Shown piece by piece: positions 31,178-40,373 of a stretch of DNA of 64,000 bases (position 1 is the first letter of the stretch; each line of letters opens with the position of its first letter). Made by a program: the position numbers and the translations under genes. Where the stretch lies: NCBI RefSeq assembly GCF_030149235.1, contig NZ_JASBRW010000059.1:1-64000 (forward strand), in the 5' to 3' direction. The notes beneath the pieces are model-generated. The model was not told the origin of the DNA, did no database searches, and worked only from the letters and a program-made list of their open reading frames with translations. This DNA comes from Maricaulis sp. (lineage in GTDB: Bacteria > Pseudomonadota > Alphaproteobacteria > Caulobacterales > Maricaulaceae).

Positions 31178-31984
31178 TCAGCTGTCGCTTTCAACGTCCT
31201 CTTTGGGTTCCATGAATTTCATGGCCCCGATCGAGAGGAAGTAGAGCAGCAGCAGTGCTCCACCGAGAAGGATCTGACTGACCGGGTCCGGCGGCGTCGC
31301 AAAAGCCGCAAACAGGGCGATACCGACGACGGCAAAACGCCACCCCTTGAGCATTGTTTGTGAGCGAACTATTCCGGCTTTGGCCAAGAGCATCATCAGG
31401 ATCGGCATCTGGAAAGAGATCCCGAACACGAGCATCAGCGTCGTGATCAGATTCATGTAATCTGACACGTTCAGCAAAAGCTCGATCGACAGGCCGGTTT
31501 CCGCCCCCACCTGTTCCTGCCCAAGCGAGAAGCGCATGACCATGGGCAGAACGATGAAATAGACAAACGCCACGCCAAGACCGAACAGGCCCGGCGACAG
31601 CACCATGAAGGGCAGGAAAGCGCCCCGCTCATTGTTGTAAAGGCCGGGCGCAACAAAGCCGTACACCTGCCAGGCGATGACCGGGAAAATAACGATAACC
31701 GCGGCGACCAGGGCCAGTTTCAACCGTACAAAGAAAAACTCGAGGGGGGCAAAGAAGTTCGCCGTCAGGTCGAGCTCCTCTACCGGCACGCCGCGTGTCA
31801 CTGCGGCAGCGTCGCGATAGGGCAGCAAAAGCCACTCATACAACACGTTCGAGACCAGGAAAGCGCCAATAAAGGCCACCAGCAGAAAACCGATGACCAG
31901 CATCAGGCGCTGACGCAGCTCGATCAAATGTTCCATCAGGGGCGCGCGGCTGGCCTCGACCTCGTCTTTCTCAACGGTGCTCAT
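31178..31984 (-). CDS. tatC: Sec-independent protein translocase TatC
   Basis: 268 residues with six helices. The N-terminal [16 protein letters not shown] contains the conserved E/H-L-x-E-L-R-x-R signature, and [14 protein letters not shown] and [12 protein letters not shown] are typical of the periplasmic loops. TatC recognises twin-arginine signals and recruits TatA to form the pore. Its ATG overlaps the tatB stop by four bases (ATGA), indicating translational coupling. Confidence 0.98.
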   Translation of the reverse strand: MSTVEKDEVEASRAPLMEHLIELRQRLMLVIGFLLVAFIGAFLVSNVLYEWLLLPYRDAAAVTRGVPVEELDLTANFFAPLEFFFVRLKLALVAAVIVIFPVIAWQVYGFVAPGLYNNERGAFLPFMVLSPGLFGLGVAFVYFIVLPMVMRFSLGQEQVGAETGLSIELLLNVSDYMNLITTLMLVFGISFQMPILMMLLAKAGIVRSQTMLKGWRFAVVGIALFAAFATPPDPVSQILLGGALLLLYFLSIGAMKFMEPKEDVESDS

Positions 31985-32385
31985 TGGGTTTGATCACTGT
32001 CCTCGGCCGCTGGCGGCACCGCCGGTTTTGCGCCGGCCTGGGCCTTGCGGGCCATCAGCTTTTGTTCAAACGGGTCAGCCTTGGAGAGCTTCAGCTGGCG
32101 GATTTTCTCATCCTGCGCGTCCAGCGCGACCTGGTCGAGCTCGCCGCGAATTTCCTCGATCGGATTGGCCTTCTTGAGGGCTTCAATCTCCTTGCGCAGC
32201 TCGGACAGCTCGGTTTCACGGCCGATCTCGTCAAAACTATGCTGGAATTCGCGGGCCATGGCCCGGGCCTGCCCGACCATGCGACCCACTCGCCGCATCA
32301 ATACCGGTAGCTGCTGCGGCCCTACCACAACCAGAGCAAGGACCAGCACCACCAGCATTTCCGGCATGCCGATGCCGGGGTTCAT
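31981..32385 (-). CDS. tatB: Sec-independent protein translocase TatB
   Basis: 134 residues. The short N-terminal helix GMPEMLVVLVLALVVVGPQQ has the TatA/B pattern; the Glu within the helix and the long amphipathic region to about residue 95 mark it as TatB rather than TatA. The C-terminal tail is Ala/Pro/Lys-rich and unstructured. It partners with TatC in signal recognition and is coupled to tatC by a 4-bp overlap. Confidence 0.95.
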   Translation of the reverse strand: MNPGIGMPEMLVVLVLALVVVGPQQLPVLMRRVGRMVGQARAMAREFQHSFDEIGRETELSELRKEIEALKKANPIEEIRGELDQVALDAQDEKIRQLKLSKADPFEQKLMARKAQAGAKPAVPPAAEDSDQTQ

Positions 32386-32388
32386 CGC

Positions 32389-32610
32389 TTAGCTCCCGGT
32401 CTTTTCGTCTTCGCGGGATTTGTCATCAATGGCACCGGCCTGTTCTTCACCGTCCTTGCCATCGGTCTCATCATCTTCACGCAAACCCTTACGGAAGCTC
32501 GTGATACCCTTGGCGAAATCGCCCATGACAGCAGCGATCTTGCCACGACCGCCGAACAGAACGGCAGCCAAGAGAACCACAATCGCGATTTGCCATACAC
32601 CTGGAGCCAT
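32389..32610 (-). CDS. tatA: Sec-independent protein translocase TatA
   Basis: 73 residues. The start at the ATG 32610 gives APGVWQIAIVVLLAAVLFGG, the short TatA membrane helix ending with F-G, then KIAAVMGDFAKGITSFRKGL, the amphipathic helix, and an acidic tail. It multimerises to form the Tat channel. It is the first gene of tatABC and ends 3 bp before tatB. The overlapping track ORF 32382..32630 is a shadow. Confidence 0.96.
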   Translation of the reverse strand: MAPGVWQIAIVVLLAAVLFGGRGKIAAVMGDFAKGITSFRKGLREDDETDGKDGEEQAGAIDDKSREDEKTGS

Positions 32611-32678
32611 TTGCCCCTCCGTCTCACCAATTACTGTTTAGGTCTAATCCAGACGCGCGCCCGCGTCCAACCCCTGCG

Positions 32679-33515
32679 TCAGGTAGTCTCGCCGCCGGTT
32701 TCCTCGTCGCTCTCCATAAAGTCGATATGGAAGGCGTGCGCCTCTTCCTCATCCATCGGATCTTCCTGCAAGGTCAATTCCTCTGTGCGCGAGGGATCCG
32801 GGATCTCGAAATCGGCCGGGATACGCGCGTCGAGCAGTCCGGCCGCCTTGAGGTCGGCCTGTCCCGGCAAATCGCCCACCGAGGGCAAGCCGAAATATTC
32901 CAGGAATTGCGGAGTCGTTCCGTAAGTAACCGGGCGCCCGGGCGACCGGCGGCGCCCGCGCGGTCTCACCCAGCGCAGCTCGAACAACAGGTCCAGCGTA
33001 CCCTTCGACACCGCGACGCCGCGGATCTCCTCGATCTCAGCGCGCGTCACCGGCTGGTGGTAAGCGATGATTGACAGGGTCTCGAGCGCGGCCTGAGAGA
33101 GTTTTCTCGGCTCCTGACGCACTTCTTCCAGCACGCCAGCGAGATCCGGTGCCGTCTCGAAACGCCAGCGCCCGCCAACTTCAACCAGCCGCACACCGCG
33201 CTCGGCATAGTCGGCTTCAAGCGTCTTCAGCAGTGCCGGAATATTGGCTTCGAGCGGCAGCCGGCCGATCAGGGTTTCTTCGTCCAGCGGTTCGGATGCG
33301 GCGAACAACAAGGCCTCGAGCACGCGCAGGTACTGCTTTTCGGTGTCCACAGCCAGACGAACGCCGAGATCCTTGGCGGCCTCGGCGTCATCCAGTGCCG
33401 ATGCCGGCCCTTGCCGCGCGGCCTGTTCGCGCAAGGCGGCAATGGCGTCGGAAATGGGATCGCTGTCCGGCTTGTTCTCGCCGGAACCGCCCTCACCGGT
33501 CTCGTCGTCACGCAT
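32679..33515 (-). CDS. scpB: Segregation and condensation protein ScpB
   Basis: 278 residues, longer than the usual ~190-230 because of a charged N-terminal region and an acidic C-terminal tail. The winged-helix core is visible in VLEALLFAASEPLDEETL and AALETLSIIAYHQPVTRAEI, followed by EEIRGVAVSKGTLDLLFELR. It binds ScpA in the SMC condensin complex for chromosome segregation. It overlaps scpA by 8 bp. Confidence 0.96.
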   Translation of the reverse strand: MRDDETGEGGSGENKPDSDPISDAIAALREQAARQGPASALDDAEAAKDLGVRLAVDTEKQYLRVLEALLFAASEPLDEETLIGRLPLEANIPALLKTLEADYAERGVRLVEVGGRWRFETAPDLAGVLEEVRQEPRKLSQAALETLSIIAYHQPVTRAEIEEIRGVAVSKGTLDLLFELRWVRPRGRRRSPGRPVTYGTTPQFLEYFGLPSVGDLPGQADLKAAGLLDARIPADFEIPDPSRTEELTLQEDPMDEEEAHAFHIDFMESDEETGGETT

Positions 33516-34326
33516 TCGGGGTCTCGTCGCGTTCCGCCGCCTTCACGTAAAGCGGCGCATAGGTCTCGCGCTGCCGGAGCTGGGCGTGACCTTCCTTGGT
33601 AATCTCCAGTGCCGCCAGCATGGAGCTCGCCCGCACCGAGCGCAAGGGCGGTGGATCAGCGCCAAGTTCCCCACCGGCCGGAAGAAGGCTCTCCAGCTCC
33701 TGCCAATCGGAAACGGTCGGCATCATGCGGACGAGCCGGCTGCGCGCCGCCTCGAGTCCATAGACTTTCGGGGTCGGCGGCCGGTAGGTGGAAAGAATTC
33801 GGGCTGACCGGCGCTTGGCGTAAGCGGCCAGGAGATCGTGAAGGTCCGCCTCATAGATGACCGAGCGGGTCGAGCGCACGCCTTCCGGTGCGCCCCGGGT
33901 GAATACATCGCGCGCCTCGATTGGTCGCGCATAAAGCGCCTCACCGGCCGCCCGCATGGCATCGAGACGGCGCAGGCGGAAGGCCAGTGCCGCTGCCATC
34001 TCCTCTGCCGGCGCGTCTTCATCGCCCTTGGGTGGCTTGGGCAGAAGCAGTTTCGATTTCAGGAAGGCGAGCCAGGCCGCCATCACCAGATAGTCGGCTG
34101 CCAAATCGAGGCGTTTGCGGCGTGCGGCCGCCATGAATTCCAGATATTGCTCGGCGAGCTCGAGAATGGAGATGCGGGCGAGATCAATCTTCTTCTTGCG
34201 CGCCAGGGCCAGCAGGAGATGCAGCGGCCCCTCGAAACCGTCGAGATCGACGACAAGCGCTTCCGTTTCCGCACTTTCAGCGGCCTCGAAACGGACGTCT
34301 TCCTCGAAAAGGTCGTTCTCTGCCAA
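33508..34326 (-). CDS. scpA: Segregation and condensation protein ScpA
   Basis: 272 residues. The kleisin N-terminus is clear in LDGFEGPLHLLLALARKKKI and ISILELAEQYLEF, and the C-terminal winged helix ends with MLAALEITKEGHAQLRQ. It bridges SMC heads. The start codon appears to be TTG, with CGAGG seven bases before it; the stop of nagZ lies one base upstream, so weak but coupled initiation is likely. Confidence 0.96.
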   Translation of the reverse strand: MAENDLFEEDVRFEAAESAETEALVVDLDGFEGPLHLLLALARKKKIDLARISILELAEQYLEFMAAARRKRLDLAADYLVMAAWLAFLKSKLLLPKPPKGDEDAPAEEMAAALAFRLRRLDAMRAAGEALYARPIEARDVFTRGAPEGVRSTRSVIYEADLHDLLAAYAKRRSARILSTYRPPTPKVYGLEAARSRLVRMMPTVSDWQELESLLPAGGELGADPPPLRSVRASSMLAALEITKEGHAQLRQRETYAPLYVKAAERDETPNA

Positions 34327-34327
34327 A

Positions 34328-35344
34328 TCAAGCCTCGATCAGGTCAAGCAGCCCATTAAGACGCGATTCGGCTTCCACAGCGTCAATTGCCTCGGCTTTT
34401 CCTCGAGCTTCGAGCGCGCCCCCGGCCCGCTCCTGTCCACGCCCGGCCAACTCGACTGCCGCCTCAGCAACCGCACACATCTCGGACATATCGCCATTAC
34501 AATGCAGCAGCATATCGCAGCCCGCACGTAGCGACGCCTCGCCGCGCTCACGGAATGAACCGGACAGGGCCTTCATGGACAAATCATCGGTCATCAACAA
34601 TCCGTCGAAACCGAGCTCGGATCGGATAATGCCCTGGACCATCTCGGTTGAGGTGGTCGCCGGATTATCGGCATCGATGGCGCTGTAGATGATGTGAGCC
34701 GTCATTGCCATCGGGGCATCGCTCAACGCCTCGAATGGAGCGAAATCGGTCTCACGCAGAAGGTCGGCCTCTGCATCGACGACCGGCAATTCCAAATGGC
34801 TGTCCACCGAGGCGCGGCCATGCCCGGGGATATGCTTGATGATCGGTGCCACCCCACCGGCCATGACACCTTCCATGGCGGCCCGCCCCAGATCGATAAT
34901 CGGCTGAGGCGTTTCGCCGAGCGCCCGGTCACCAATGATCGCGTCGGCGCCGGGCACGCGCAGGTCAAGGCATGGCACGCAATCCACATCCACGCCGACC
35001 ACGCGCATTTCCTGGGCCATCAGGTGATGGTTGAGCCGTACCGCTTCGATCGCCGCTTCCGGTTCGCGCAGGTAAAGCTCGCCATAGGGCTGGGCCGGCA
35101 GCATTTCGCGCCAATGCGGCGGGCGCAGGCGACGCACCCGTCCACCTTCCTGGTCGACCAGAACAGGCGCATCGCGGCCAACGCAATCGCGCAAGGACAT
35201 GGTCAAGCGCGCCAATTGTTTCGGCGTCTCGATATTGCGCGCGAACACGATGAACCCCCAGGGGTCCGCATCGCGGAAGAAAGCGCGTTCGTCCGGGGTC
35301 AGCTCAAGTCCGGCCAGGCCGTAGATTACCGAACGTGCACTCAT
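34328..35344 (-). CDS. nagZ: Beta-N-acetylhexosaminidase NagZ
   Basis: 338 residues of the GH3 type. The signature KHIPGHGRASVDSHLELPVV holds the conserved catalytic His/Asp loop, and VLVDQEGGRVRRLRPPHW and LLMTDDLSMKALSG (nucleophile Asp) complete the active site. It removes GlcNAc from 1,6-anhydro-muropeptides during wall recycling in the cytoplasm. Its ATG overlaps the SPOR gene stop by 4 bp. Confidence 0.97.
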   Translation of the reverse strand: MSARSVIYGLAGLELTPDERAFFRDADPWGFIVFARNIETPKQLARLTMSLRDCVGRDAPVLVDQEGGRVRRLRPPHWREMLPAQPYGELYLREPEAAIEAVRLNHHLMAQEMRVVGVDVDCVPCLDLRVPGADAIIGDRALGETPQPIIDLGRAAMEGVMAGGVAPIIKHIPGHGRASVDSHLELPVVDAEADLLRETDFAPFEALSDAPMAMTAHIIYSAIDADNPATTSTEMVQGIIRSELGFDGLLMTDDLSMKALSGSFRERGEASLRAGCDMLLHCNGDMSEMCAVAEAAVELAGRGQERAGGALEARGKAEAIDAVEAESRLNGLLDLIEA

Positions 35345-36207
35345 CGGCTACGCACCAGGCAATCCTGGCCACGCGACTGCAGGGTCGCGCAGAAGGCTGT
35401 CGCGGCATCGCGCGTGGTGAAGGCTGCGATACGCAGGCGGTGATAGGTTCCACGCCCCTCAATCTCGGCCGTCTGGATATCAGGACCCAAGCCGGACGCG
35501 ATATCGGAAAAACGCCCCTGGAAAGCAAGCCAGGCGGCTTCGGCCTCGCTGGCCTCGCGGAAGGAGGCGATCTGCACCACCCAGCCGCCCGTCGCGCTCA
35601 CCCCGTCCGCTCGCGTGGAAGCGGGGGCCGGGTCAACGACCGTTCGGGCCGGCTGCGCGGCAACCGGTTCCGGCTCGGCTTGGGGTGCAGGCGTTGTTTG
35701 CGTCTGTGGCTGGGGCGCCGGGGGTTGCGTTGCCGGGCGCTCAGGGGCCTGGCGCGGTGTGACTTCGGGGGCGGTATCGACCGCTGCCGGTGCCGGTTCC
35801 TGTGTGGCATCTGCTGTCACGGTCTCAACGCGCAGGGCAGGCCGGGATTCCTCCAGCGGCTCTTCCGGGATCGGGCGTGGCTGAACCGCTTCCGGCTCGG
35901 CATTGTCACCACTCAGGCGGTTATACACATCGAGCTCGGTATCCCGGGTTTCCTCGCCGCCCGGGTCGGCCGGACGTTCGCGATAGGGCTCGACATCGGC
36001 CACGATCCGCGGCGCCGCTTCGCGCTCGCGGGTGCCTTGATCAAAGGCTTTGTAGACGACCGCCGCGAACAGCACGATGACGAAGATCGCCGTGGTCAGC
36101 AGCAAGGTGCCGCGCCGGCTTTCTTCCTCACGGGCATCAAAGGTCTGGAATTCATCCGCCGGGGGCGCGTAGGCGCCGATGCGGGAGTCCTCGTCCTGGT
36201 CCGTCAT
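35341..36207 (-). CDS. SPOR domain membrane protein
   Basis: 288 residues from the ATG at 36207. A cytoplasmic N-terminus is followed by one membrane helix (GTLLLTTAIFVIVLFAAVV), a long low-complexity Pro/Ala/Glu linker, and a C-terminal SPOR domain beginning GGWVVQIASFREASEAEA. SPOR domains bind denuded septal peptidoglycan, so it is probably a division-site protein. In relatives argS often lies just upstream; here dgt is upstream after 90 bp. It is coupled to nagZ by a 4-bp overlap. Confidence 0.92.
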   Translation of the reverse strand: MTDQDEDSRIGAYAPPADEFQTFDAREEESRRGTLLLTTAIFVIVLFAAVVYKAFDQGTREREAAPRIVADVEPYRERPADPGGEETRDTELDVYNRLSGDNAEPEAVQPRPIPEEPLEESRPALRVETVTADATQEPAPAAVDTAPEVTPRQAPERPATQPPAPQPQTQTTPAPQAEPEPVAAQPARTVVDPAPASTRADGVSATGGWVVQIASFREASEAEAAWLAFQGRFSDIASGLGPDIQTAEIEGRGTYHRLRIAAFTTRDAATAFCATLQSRGQDCLVRSR

Positions 36208-36296
36208 AACTCGCTTTGCCTGCCTGTGGATTCCGAATCGTCTGGGACACCAGCACGATAGCATTTGCACGATAGATCGCTCACGTGTGCAGCAGC

Positions 36297-37487
36297 CTAA
36301 AAATATCCCTGCACGGTAAACAGCCGCCGATGCTCCTCAACCGCATAGCGGTCGGTCATGCCGGCAATGTAGTCGCAGATCACCCGCGCCCGCGCCTCTT
36401 CGTCCAGCTCCTGCATCTTCAGCTGCACGTCGGTCGGCAAGACGCCCGGGTCGCCCAGATAGAGGTCGAACAGGTCCCGCATGACCCGGCCGGCCTGGCT
36501 CATCATGCGATTGACCTTGTAGTGCGTGTACATGTGGGCGAAGAGATGGCGGCGCAAAACGGCAAGCGTTTCGAGCATGTCTTCCGAAAAGGCGACGACC
36601 GGCTGATCGAGCTTGCGCAGTTCTTCATAGGTTTCCGGCTTGTGCAGGGCGAGACGTCGACGGGTCTCCTCGAGGACATCGCCGACCATCAGACCGATCA
36701 GCTCTCGCACCGCCTCGTGGATTTTCACGGTCTGTGACAGTCCCGGCCAACGCGTCTCGATCCGGTCGAATATGCCGCCGATCAGCGGGATTTCGCGCAA
36801 GGGACCCAATTCGAGCAGGCCCGACCGGATACCATCATCGATATCGTGATTATTATAGGCGATATCGTCGGACAGCGCGGCAATCTGGGCCTCGAGCCCG
36901 GGATGGGTATCCAGTTCGAGATTCTGCCAGTCAGTGTAATCGGTAAAAGCCCAGGGCAGGTCTTCCGGCGCGCGGCCGGGACCGATCAGCGGCCCGTTAT
37001 GCTTGACGACACCCTCGAGCGTTTCCCAGGTCAGGTTCAATCCCTCGAACTCGGGATATTGGACTTCCAGCTTGGTCACGACGCGCAGTGTCTGGGCATT
37101 GTGATCGAACCCGCCAAAAGCCTGCATCTTCTCGGCCAGGACCCGCTCGCCCTCATGGCCGAAGGGCGGATGACCGAGATCATGCGCCAGCGCCAGAGCC
37201 TCGGCGAGATCCTCGTCAGCGTTGAGCGCGCGGGCCAGGGTACGTGCAATCTGGGCGACTTCCAGCGAATGGGTCAGGCGCGTGCGGTACTGATCGCCTT
37301 CATGCGCCACGAAAACCTGGGTCTTTTCCTTCAGCCGGCGGAAGGCGGCGGAATGGATGATCCGGTCCCTGTCACGCTGGAACGCATTGCGCATGGCACT
37401 GTCCGGCTGCGCATACAATCGGCCCCGCGATTGCGAAGGGTGGCAAGCGTAAGGCGCGCGCGAGCGGTCGGTTGCCGCAATTGTCAT
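36297..37487 (-). CDS. dgt: Deoxyguanosine triphosphohydrolase-like protein (HD domain)
   Basis: 396 residues. The HD motif LAHDLGHPPFGHEGE and the N-terminal YAQPDSAMRNAFQRDRDR, SAAFRRLKEKTQVF and HSLEVAQIAR identify the dNTP triphosphohydrolase type 2 family. It hydrolyses dNTPs to nucleoside and triphosphate; substrate preference in this subgroup varies. It is divergent from erpA across 80 bp. Confidence 0.95.
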   Translation of the reverse strand: MTIAATDRSRAPYACHPSQSRGRLYAQPDSAMRNAFQRDRDRIIHSAAFRRLKEKTQVFVAHEGDQYRTRLTHSLEVAQIARTLARALNADEDLAEALALAHDLGHPPFGHEGERVLAEKMQAFGGFDHNAQTLRVVTKLEVQYPEFEGLNLTWETLEGVVKHNGPLIGPGRAPEDLPWAFTDYTDWQNLELDTHPGLEAQIAALSDDIAYNNHDIDDGIRSGLLELGPLREIPLIGGIFDRIETRWPGLSQTVKIHEAVRELIGLMVGDVLEETRRRLALHKPETYEELRKLDQPVVAFSEDMLETLAVLRRHLFAHMYTHYKVNRMMSQAGRVMRDLFDLYLGDPGVLPTDVQLKMQELDEEARARVICDYIAGMTDRYAVEEHRRLFTVQGYF

Positions 37488-37567
37488 CAGGGTCAGGTCT
37501 TTCTAAAGCGGGGTAGAGGGTCCATATAAAGGACAAAGCCCGTAACGGAAATGCCAACGGAAACAAG

Positions 37568-37897
37568 ATGACGGTTCAGGTCTCCCTCTCCGCCTCCGCG
37601 GCCAAGCAGATCAACACGATTATCGCCGCCCAAAGCGATGCGAGCCTTTTGCGCATTGGTGTTGTCGGTGGGGGCTGCTCAGGCTTCTCCTATACCTTTG
37701 ATCTCGACAAGGAGATCGCGGCAGATGATCTGGTGATAGAACGTGATGGCGCCAAAGTGGTCATCGACGAAGCCTCGCTGCCGTTCCTGGAAGGCTCGGA
37801 AATCGATTATGTCGATGAGCTGATCGGTGCGGCCTTCCGCATCACCAATCCGAACGCGACCGCGGCGTGTGGCTGCGGCACCAGTTTCTCGGTCTGA
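37568..37897 (+). CDS. erpA: A-type iron-sulfur carrier, ErpA-like
   Basis: 109 residues. The three conserved cysteines are in GGGCSGFSYTF and the C-terminal CGCGTSFSV. It carries iron-sulfur clusters to target enzymes. The erpA/dgt divergent pair is common in alphaproteobacteria, which favours ErpA over IscA or SufA; no isc or suf genes are in the window. Confidence 0.93.
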   Translation: MTVQVSLSASAAKQINTIIAAQSDASLLRIGVVGGGCSGFSYTFDLDKEIAADDLVIERDGAKVVIDEASLPFLEGSEIDYVDELIGAAFRITNPNATAACGCGTSFSV

Positions 37898-37958
37898 CCC
37901 CCTACTCGCCAGCGCATTGAAATCATTCTAGGCTCGCCCGAAATCCGGGAGGAGCAGG

Positions 37959-38312
37959 ATGCAATACGTCGATGTTTACATCGCCGCAGTGCCGATCGAG
38001 AACAAGGCGGCCTATATCGCTTTGGGCAAAGCCAGTGCGCAGATTTTCAAGGATGTAGGGGCGCTGATGTGCGTCGACGCCTGGGAGGACGATGTTCCGG
38101 AAGGCGAGCAGACCTCCTTCTCCATGGCGGTCCAGCGCAAGCCAGGCGAGGCCATTGCCACCGGCTATGTGGTCTGGCCGGACAAGGAGACCCGCGACAA
38201 GGGCATGCTCGCCATGCGCGAGGACCCGCGCATGACCGATCCCAGCTTCACCCCGCCTTTCGATGGCAAGCGCCTGATTTTTGGCGGCTTCCAGAAAATC
38301 GTCGACCTTTAG
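37959..38312 (+). CDS. DUF1428 family protein
   Basis: 117 residues with an excellent ribosome binding site (GGAGGAG). The pattern QYVDVYIAAVPIENKAAY, then DAWEDDVPEG and GYVVWPDKETRDKG, matches the DUF1428 (YbaA-like) family of small dimeric alpha-beta barrel proteins. The function is unknown. It is followed 24 bp later by a nitroreductase and may share its transcript. Confidence 0.9.
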   Translation: MQYVDVYIAAVPIENKAAYIALGKASAQIFKDVGALMCVDAWEDDVPEGEQTSFSMAVQRKPGEAIATGYVVWPDKETRDKGMLAMREDPRMTDPSFTPPFDGKRLIFGGFQKIVDL

Positions 38313-38336
38313 AGCTGCAGAACTAGATCCCAGATC

Positions 38337-39020
38337 ATGACCAATACCTCCCAGTTTGAGCGCCTCATCCGCGCCCGCATTTCCACGCGCGCCTTTCTCG
38401 ACACGCCTGTCAGTACGAGCGATATCAGCGAACTTCTCGACACCGCCCGCTGGGCCGCCTCCGGCGGCAATCTGCAACCCTGGAAAGTCTATGTGGTCGC
38501 GGGGGACGCTCGTCAGCGTGTGATCGACGCGGTCCGCGCCAAGATCGAGGCCAATCCGTTCGAGGACGAGAACGCGTTCGGCGCCTACCCGCCCAAGCTC
38601 TGGGAGCCTTATCGCTCACGCCGTTTCGAGCTTGGCGAGGCAATGTATGAAACACTCGGCATCCCGCGCGAAGCCAAGGCGGAACGCCTCGGTTGGATGT
38701 TGAAGAATTTCGAGTTCTTCGACGCTCCGGTCGGTCTGTTCTTTACCCTCGACGAGCGCATGAACGCCAATCAATGGGCCCATCTGGGTATGTTCATGAT
38801 GGCCTTGATGCTCGCGGCGGAAGACAAAGGCTTGGCGACATGCGCCCAGGAGGCCTGGATGACTCGTTGCAAGACTGTCGGTGAGACGCTCGGCATTGCC
38901 GGCAATGAACGCGTCTATTGCGGCATGGCCCTGGGTTATGCCGACAAGGACGCTGCCGTGAACAGCCTGCGTTCAAGCCGTGTCCCCATTGAAGACTTCG
39001 CGGTCTTCGACGGTTTCTAG
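38337..39020 (+). CDS. Nitroreductase family FMN oxidoreductase
   Basis: 227 residues. RISTRAFLDTPVSTSDISEL and DTARWAASGGNLQPWKVYVV form the FMN-binding N-terminus, and MALGYADKDAAVNSLRS is the C-terminal signature. Family members reduce nitro groups, quinones or flavins with NAD(P)H. It converges on the membrane protein at 39017 with a 4-bp overlap. Confidence 0.93.
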   Translation: MTNTSQFERLIRARISTRAFLDTPVSTSDISELLDTARWAASGGNLQPWKVYVVAGDARQRVIDAVRAKIEANPFEDENAFGAYPPKLWEPYRSRRFELGEAMYETLGIPREAKAERLGWMLKNFEFFDAPVGLFFTLDERMNANQWAHLGMFMMALMLAAEDKGLATCAQEAWMTRCKTVGETLGIAGNERVYCGMALGYADKDAAVNSLRSSRVPIEDFAVFDGF

Positions 39021-39370
39021 ATCTGGCAGCTCCACTCCCCACCGCAAACCGTGGTGAGGAAATAGCTCCAGCTCAGAAGGCCAACCATCCATATCAATGG
39101 CAGGGCAATCAGCCATTTCAGACCCGCACTGCGGCTACCGGCTCGAACGCGCACCCAGCCGATCACAAGGGCAATGAGGCTGACCACCGGGCCAGCGGAA
39201 CCATAAACCGCATACGCCCGTGCCGCGGCAACCGCGTTCGGGTCCACCAGAATAAGTCCGGCGGGCAACCAGAAAACCAGTCCGGCCAGCCCCAACACTC
39301 CGACCAGAAGACTGGCCAGGACCAGCCAGAACATGGGGACAGAGTGTGTCTGCATGGGGTTGTCGGTCAT
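39017..39370 (-). CDS. Small hypothetical membrane protein
   Basis: 117 residues from the ATG at 39370 (the track start at 39421 is longer). Three membrane segments are visible: PMFWLVLASLLVGVLGLAGL, an AVYGSAGPVVSLIALVIGW segment, and WLIALPLIWMVGLLSWSYFL, ending with two cysteines (TTVCGGEWSCQI). I do not recognise the family. It diverges from xthA across 122 bp. Confidence 0.65.
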   Translation of the reverse strand: MTDNPMQTHSVPMFWLVLASLLVGVLGLAGLVFWLPAGLILVDPNAVAAARAYAVYGSAGPVVSLIALVIGWVRVRAGSRSAGLKWLIALPLIWMVGLLSWSYFLTTVCGGEWSCQI

Positions 39371-39492
39371 CTCTTGCCCCCGGGAGGTCGCCCGTCGCTC
39401 AGACCGGGATTTCCTGGGCATCCACTGCCTGCGCGCTTTCCTCGGCGCACGAACGCAATATGCTCGCCACGAGAAGCCGCCGAGATTCGACC

Positions 39493-40281
39493 ATGACCCT
39501 GACTGTTGCCTCCTGGAACGTCAATTCCATCAAGGCCCGCCTGCCCAACGTGCTCGACTGGCTGCGCGAGGCCAAACCCGATGTCGCCTGCCTGCAGGAG
39601 ATCAAAACGGTAGATGAAGGCTTCCCGCGCATGGAGATCGAGGACCTCGGCTACAATATCGAGACCCATGGCCAGAAGTCCTACAATGGCGTGGCCATTC
39701 TCTCGCGCTATCCGATCGAGGAATGTGCAGCGCGACTGCCCGGCGATGAGGAGGATGAACAGGCGCGCTATCTGGAGGCGGTCATCGCTGCCGAGACGGG
39801 TCCGGTCCGGGTCGCCTCGATCTATTTGCCCAATGGCAATCCGGCCCCGGGGCCGAAATATGATTACAAGCTGGCCTGGATGGAGCGCCTCTATCAGCAC
39901 GCCAAAGGCTTGCTGGAGCTGGAGGAGCCGCTGATTCTCGCGGGAGACTACAACTGTATCCCGCGCGACAGCGATTGCTGGGATCCCGGTGTCTGGGCCG
40001 GCGACGCCCTCGCCCTGCCGCAAACCCGCGCCGCGTTCAAGAAGCTAAAATGGCTCGGCCTCACGGAAGCCTTCGAGCAGCTCGACAATCGCGGCCACCA
40101 ATACACCTTCTTCGACTATCAGGGCGGTGCCTGGCAGAAGGGCTATGGTATCCGGATCGATCATCTCCTGTGCTCGGCCCAGGCCGCCGATGCGCTGGAA
40201 AAAATCGAGATCCACACAAAGACCCGCGGTCAGGCCAAGGCGTCCGATCACATTCCGATCGTCGGCACTTTTGCACTCTAA
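39493..40281 (+). CDS. xthA: Exodeoxyribonuclease III
   Basis: 262 residues from the ATG at 39493, where the conserved TVASWNVNSIKARL begins; the track start at 39346 is spurious. LQEIKTVDEGFP, GDYNCIPRDSD, and the C-terminal SDHIPIVG are the metal and catalytic motifs of the AP endonuclease family. It cuts at abasic sites and trims 3' ends in base excision repair. Confidence 0.97.
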   Translation: MTLTVASWNVNSIKARLPNVLDWLREAKPDVACLQEIKTVDEGFPRMEIEDLGYNIETHGQKSYNGVAILSRYPIEECAARLPGDEEDEQARYLEAVIAAETGPVRVASIYLPNGNPAPGPKYDYKLAWMERLYQHAKGLLELEEPLILAGDYNCIPRDSDCWDPGVWAGDALALPQTRAAFKKLKWLGLTEAFEQLDNRGHQYTFFDYQGGAWQKGYGIRIDHLLCSAQAADALEKIEIHTKTRGQAKASDHIPIVGTFAL

Positions 40282-40330
40282 CCTCGCCCGAAACACGCAA
40301 AATTCAGGCTGGGTTCACCCGGCAGGTGTG

Positions 40331-40345
40331 TTAATGTCCTTTTAA
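40331..40345 (+). promoter_or_regulatory. CtrA-type box (TTAA-N7-TTAA) upstream of the DUF2145 module
   Basis: TTAATGTCCTTTTAAC is a perfect match to the full CtrA site, including the trailing C of the TTAAC half-site. It ends 28 bp before the ATG at 40374. CtrA is the cell-cycle master regulator in this order; activation or repression cannot be decided from position alone. Confidence 0.72.
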
Positions 40346-40373
40346 CGCGAAACCAGAAGGACGAGACACGCCG

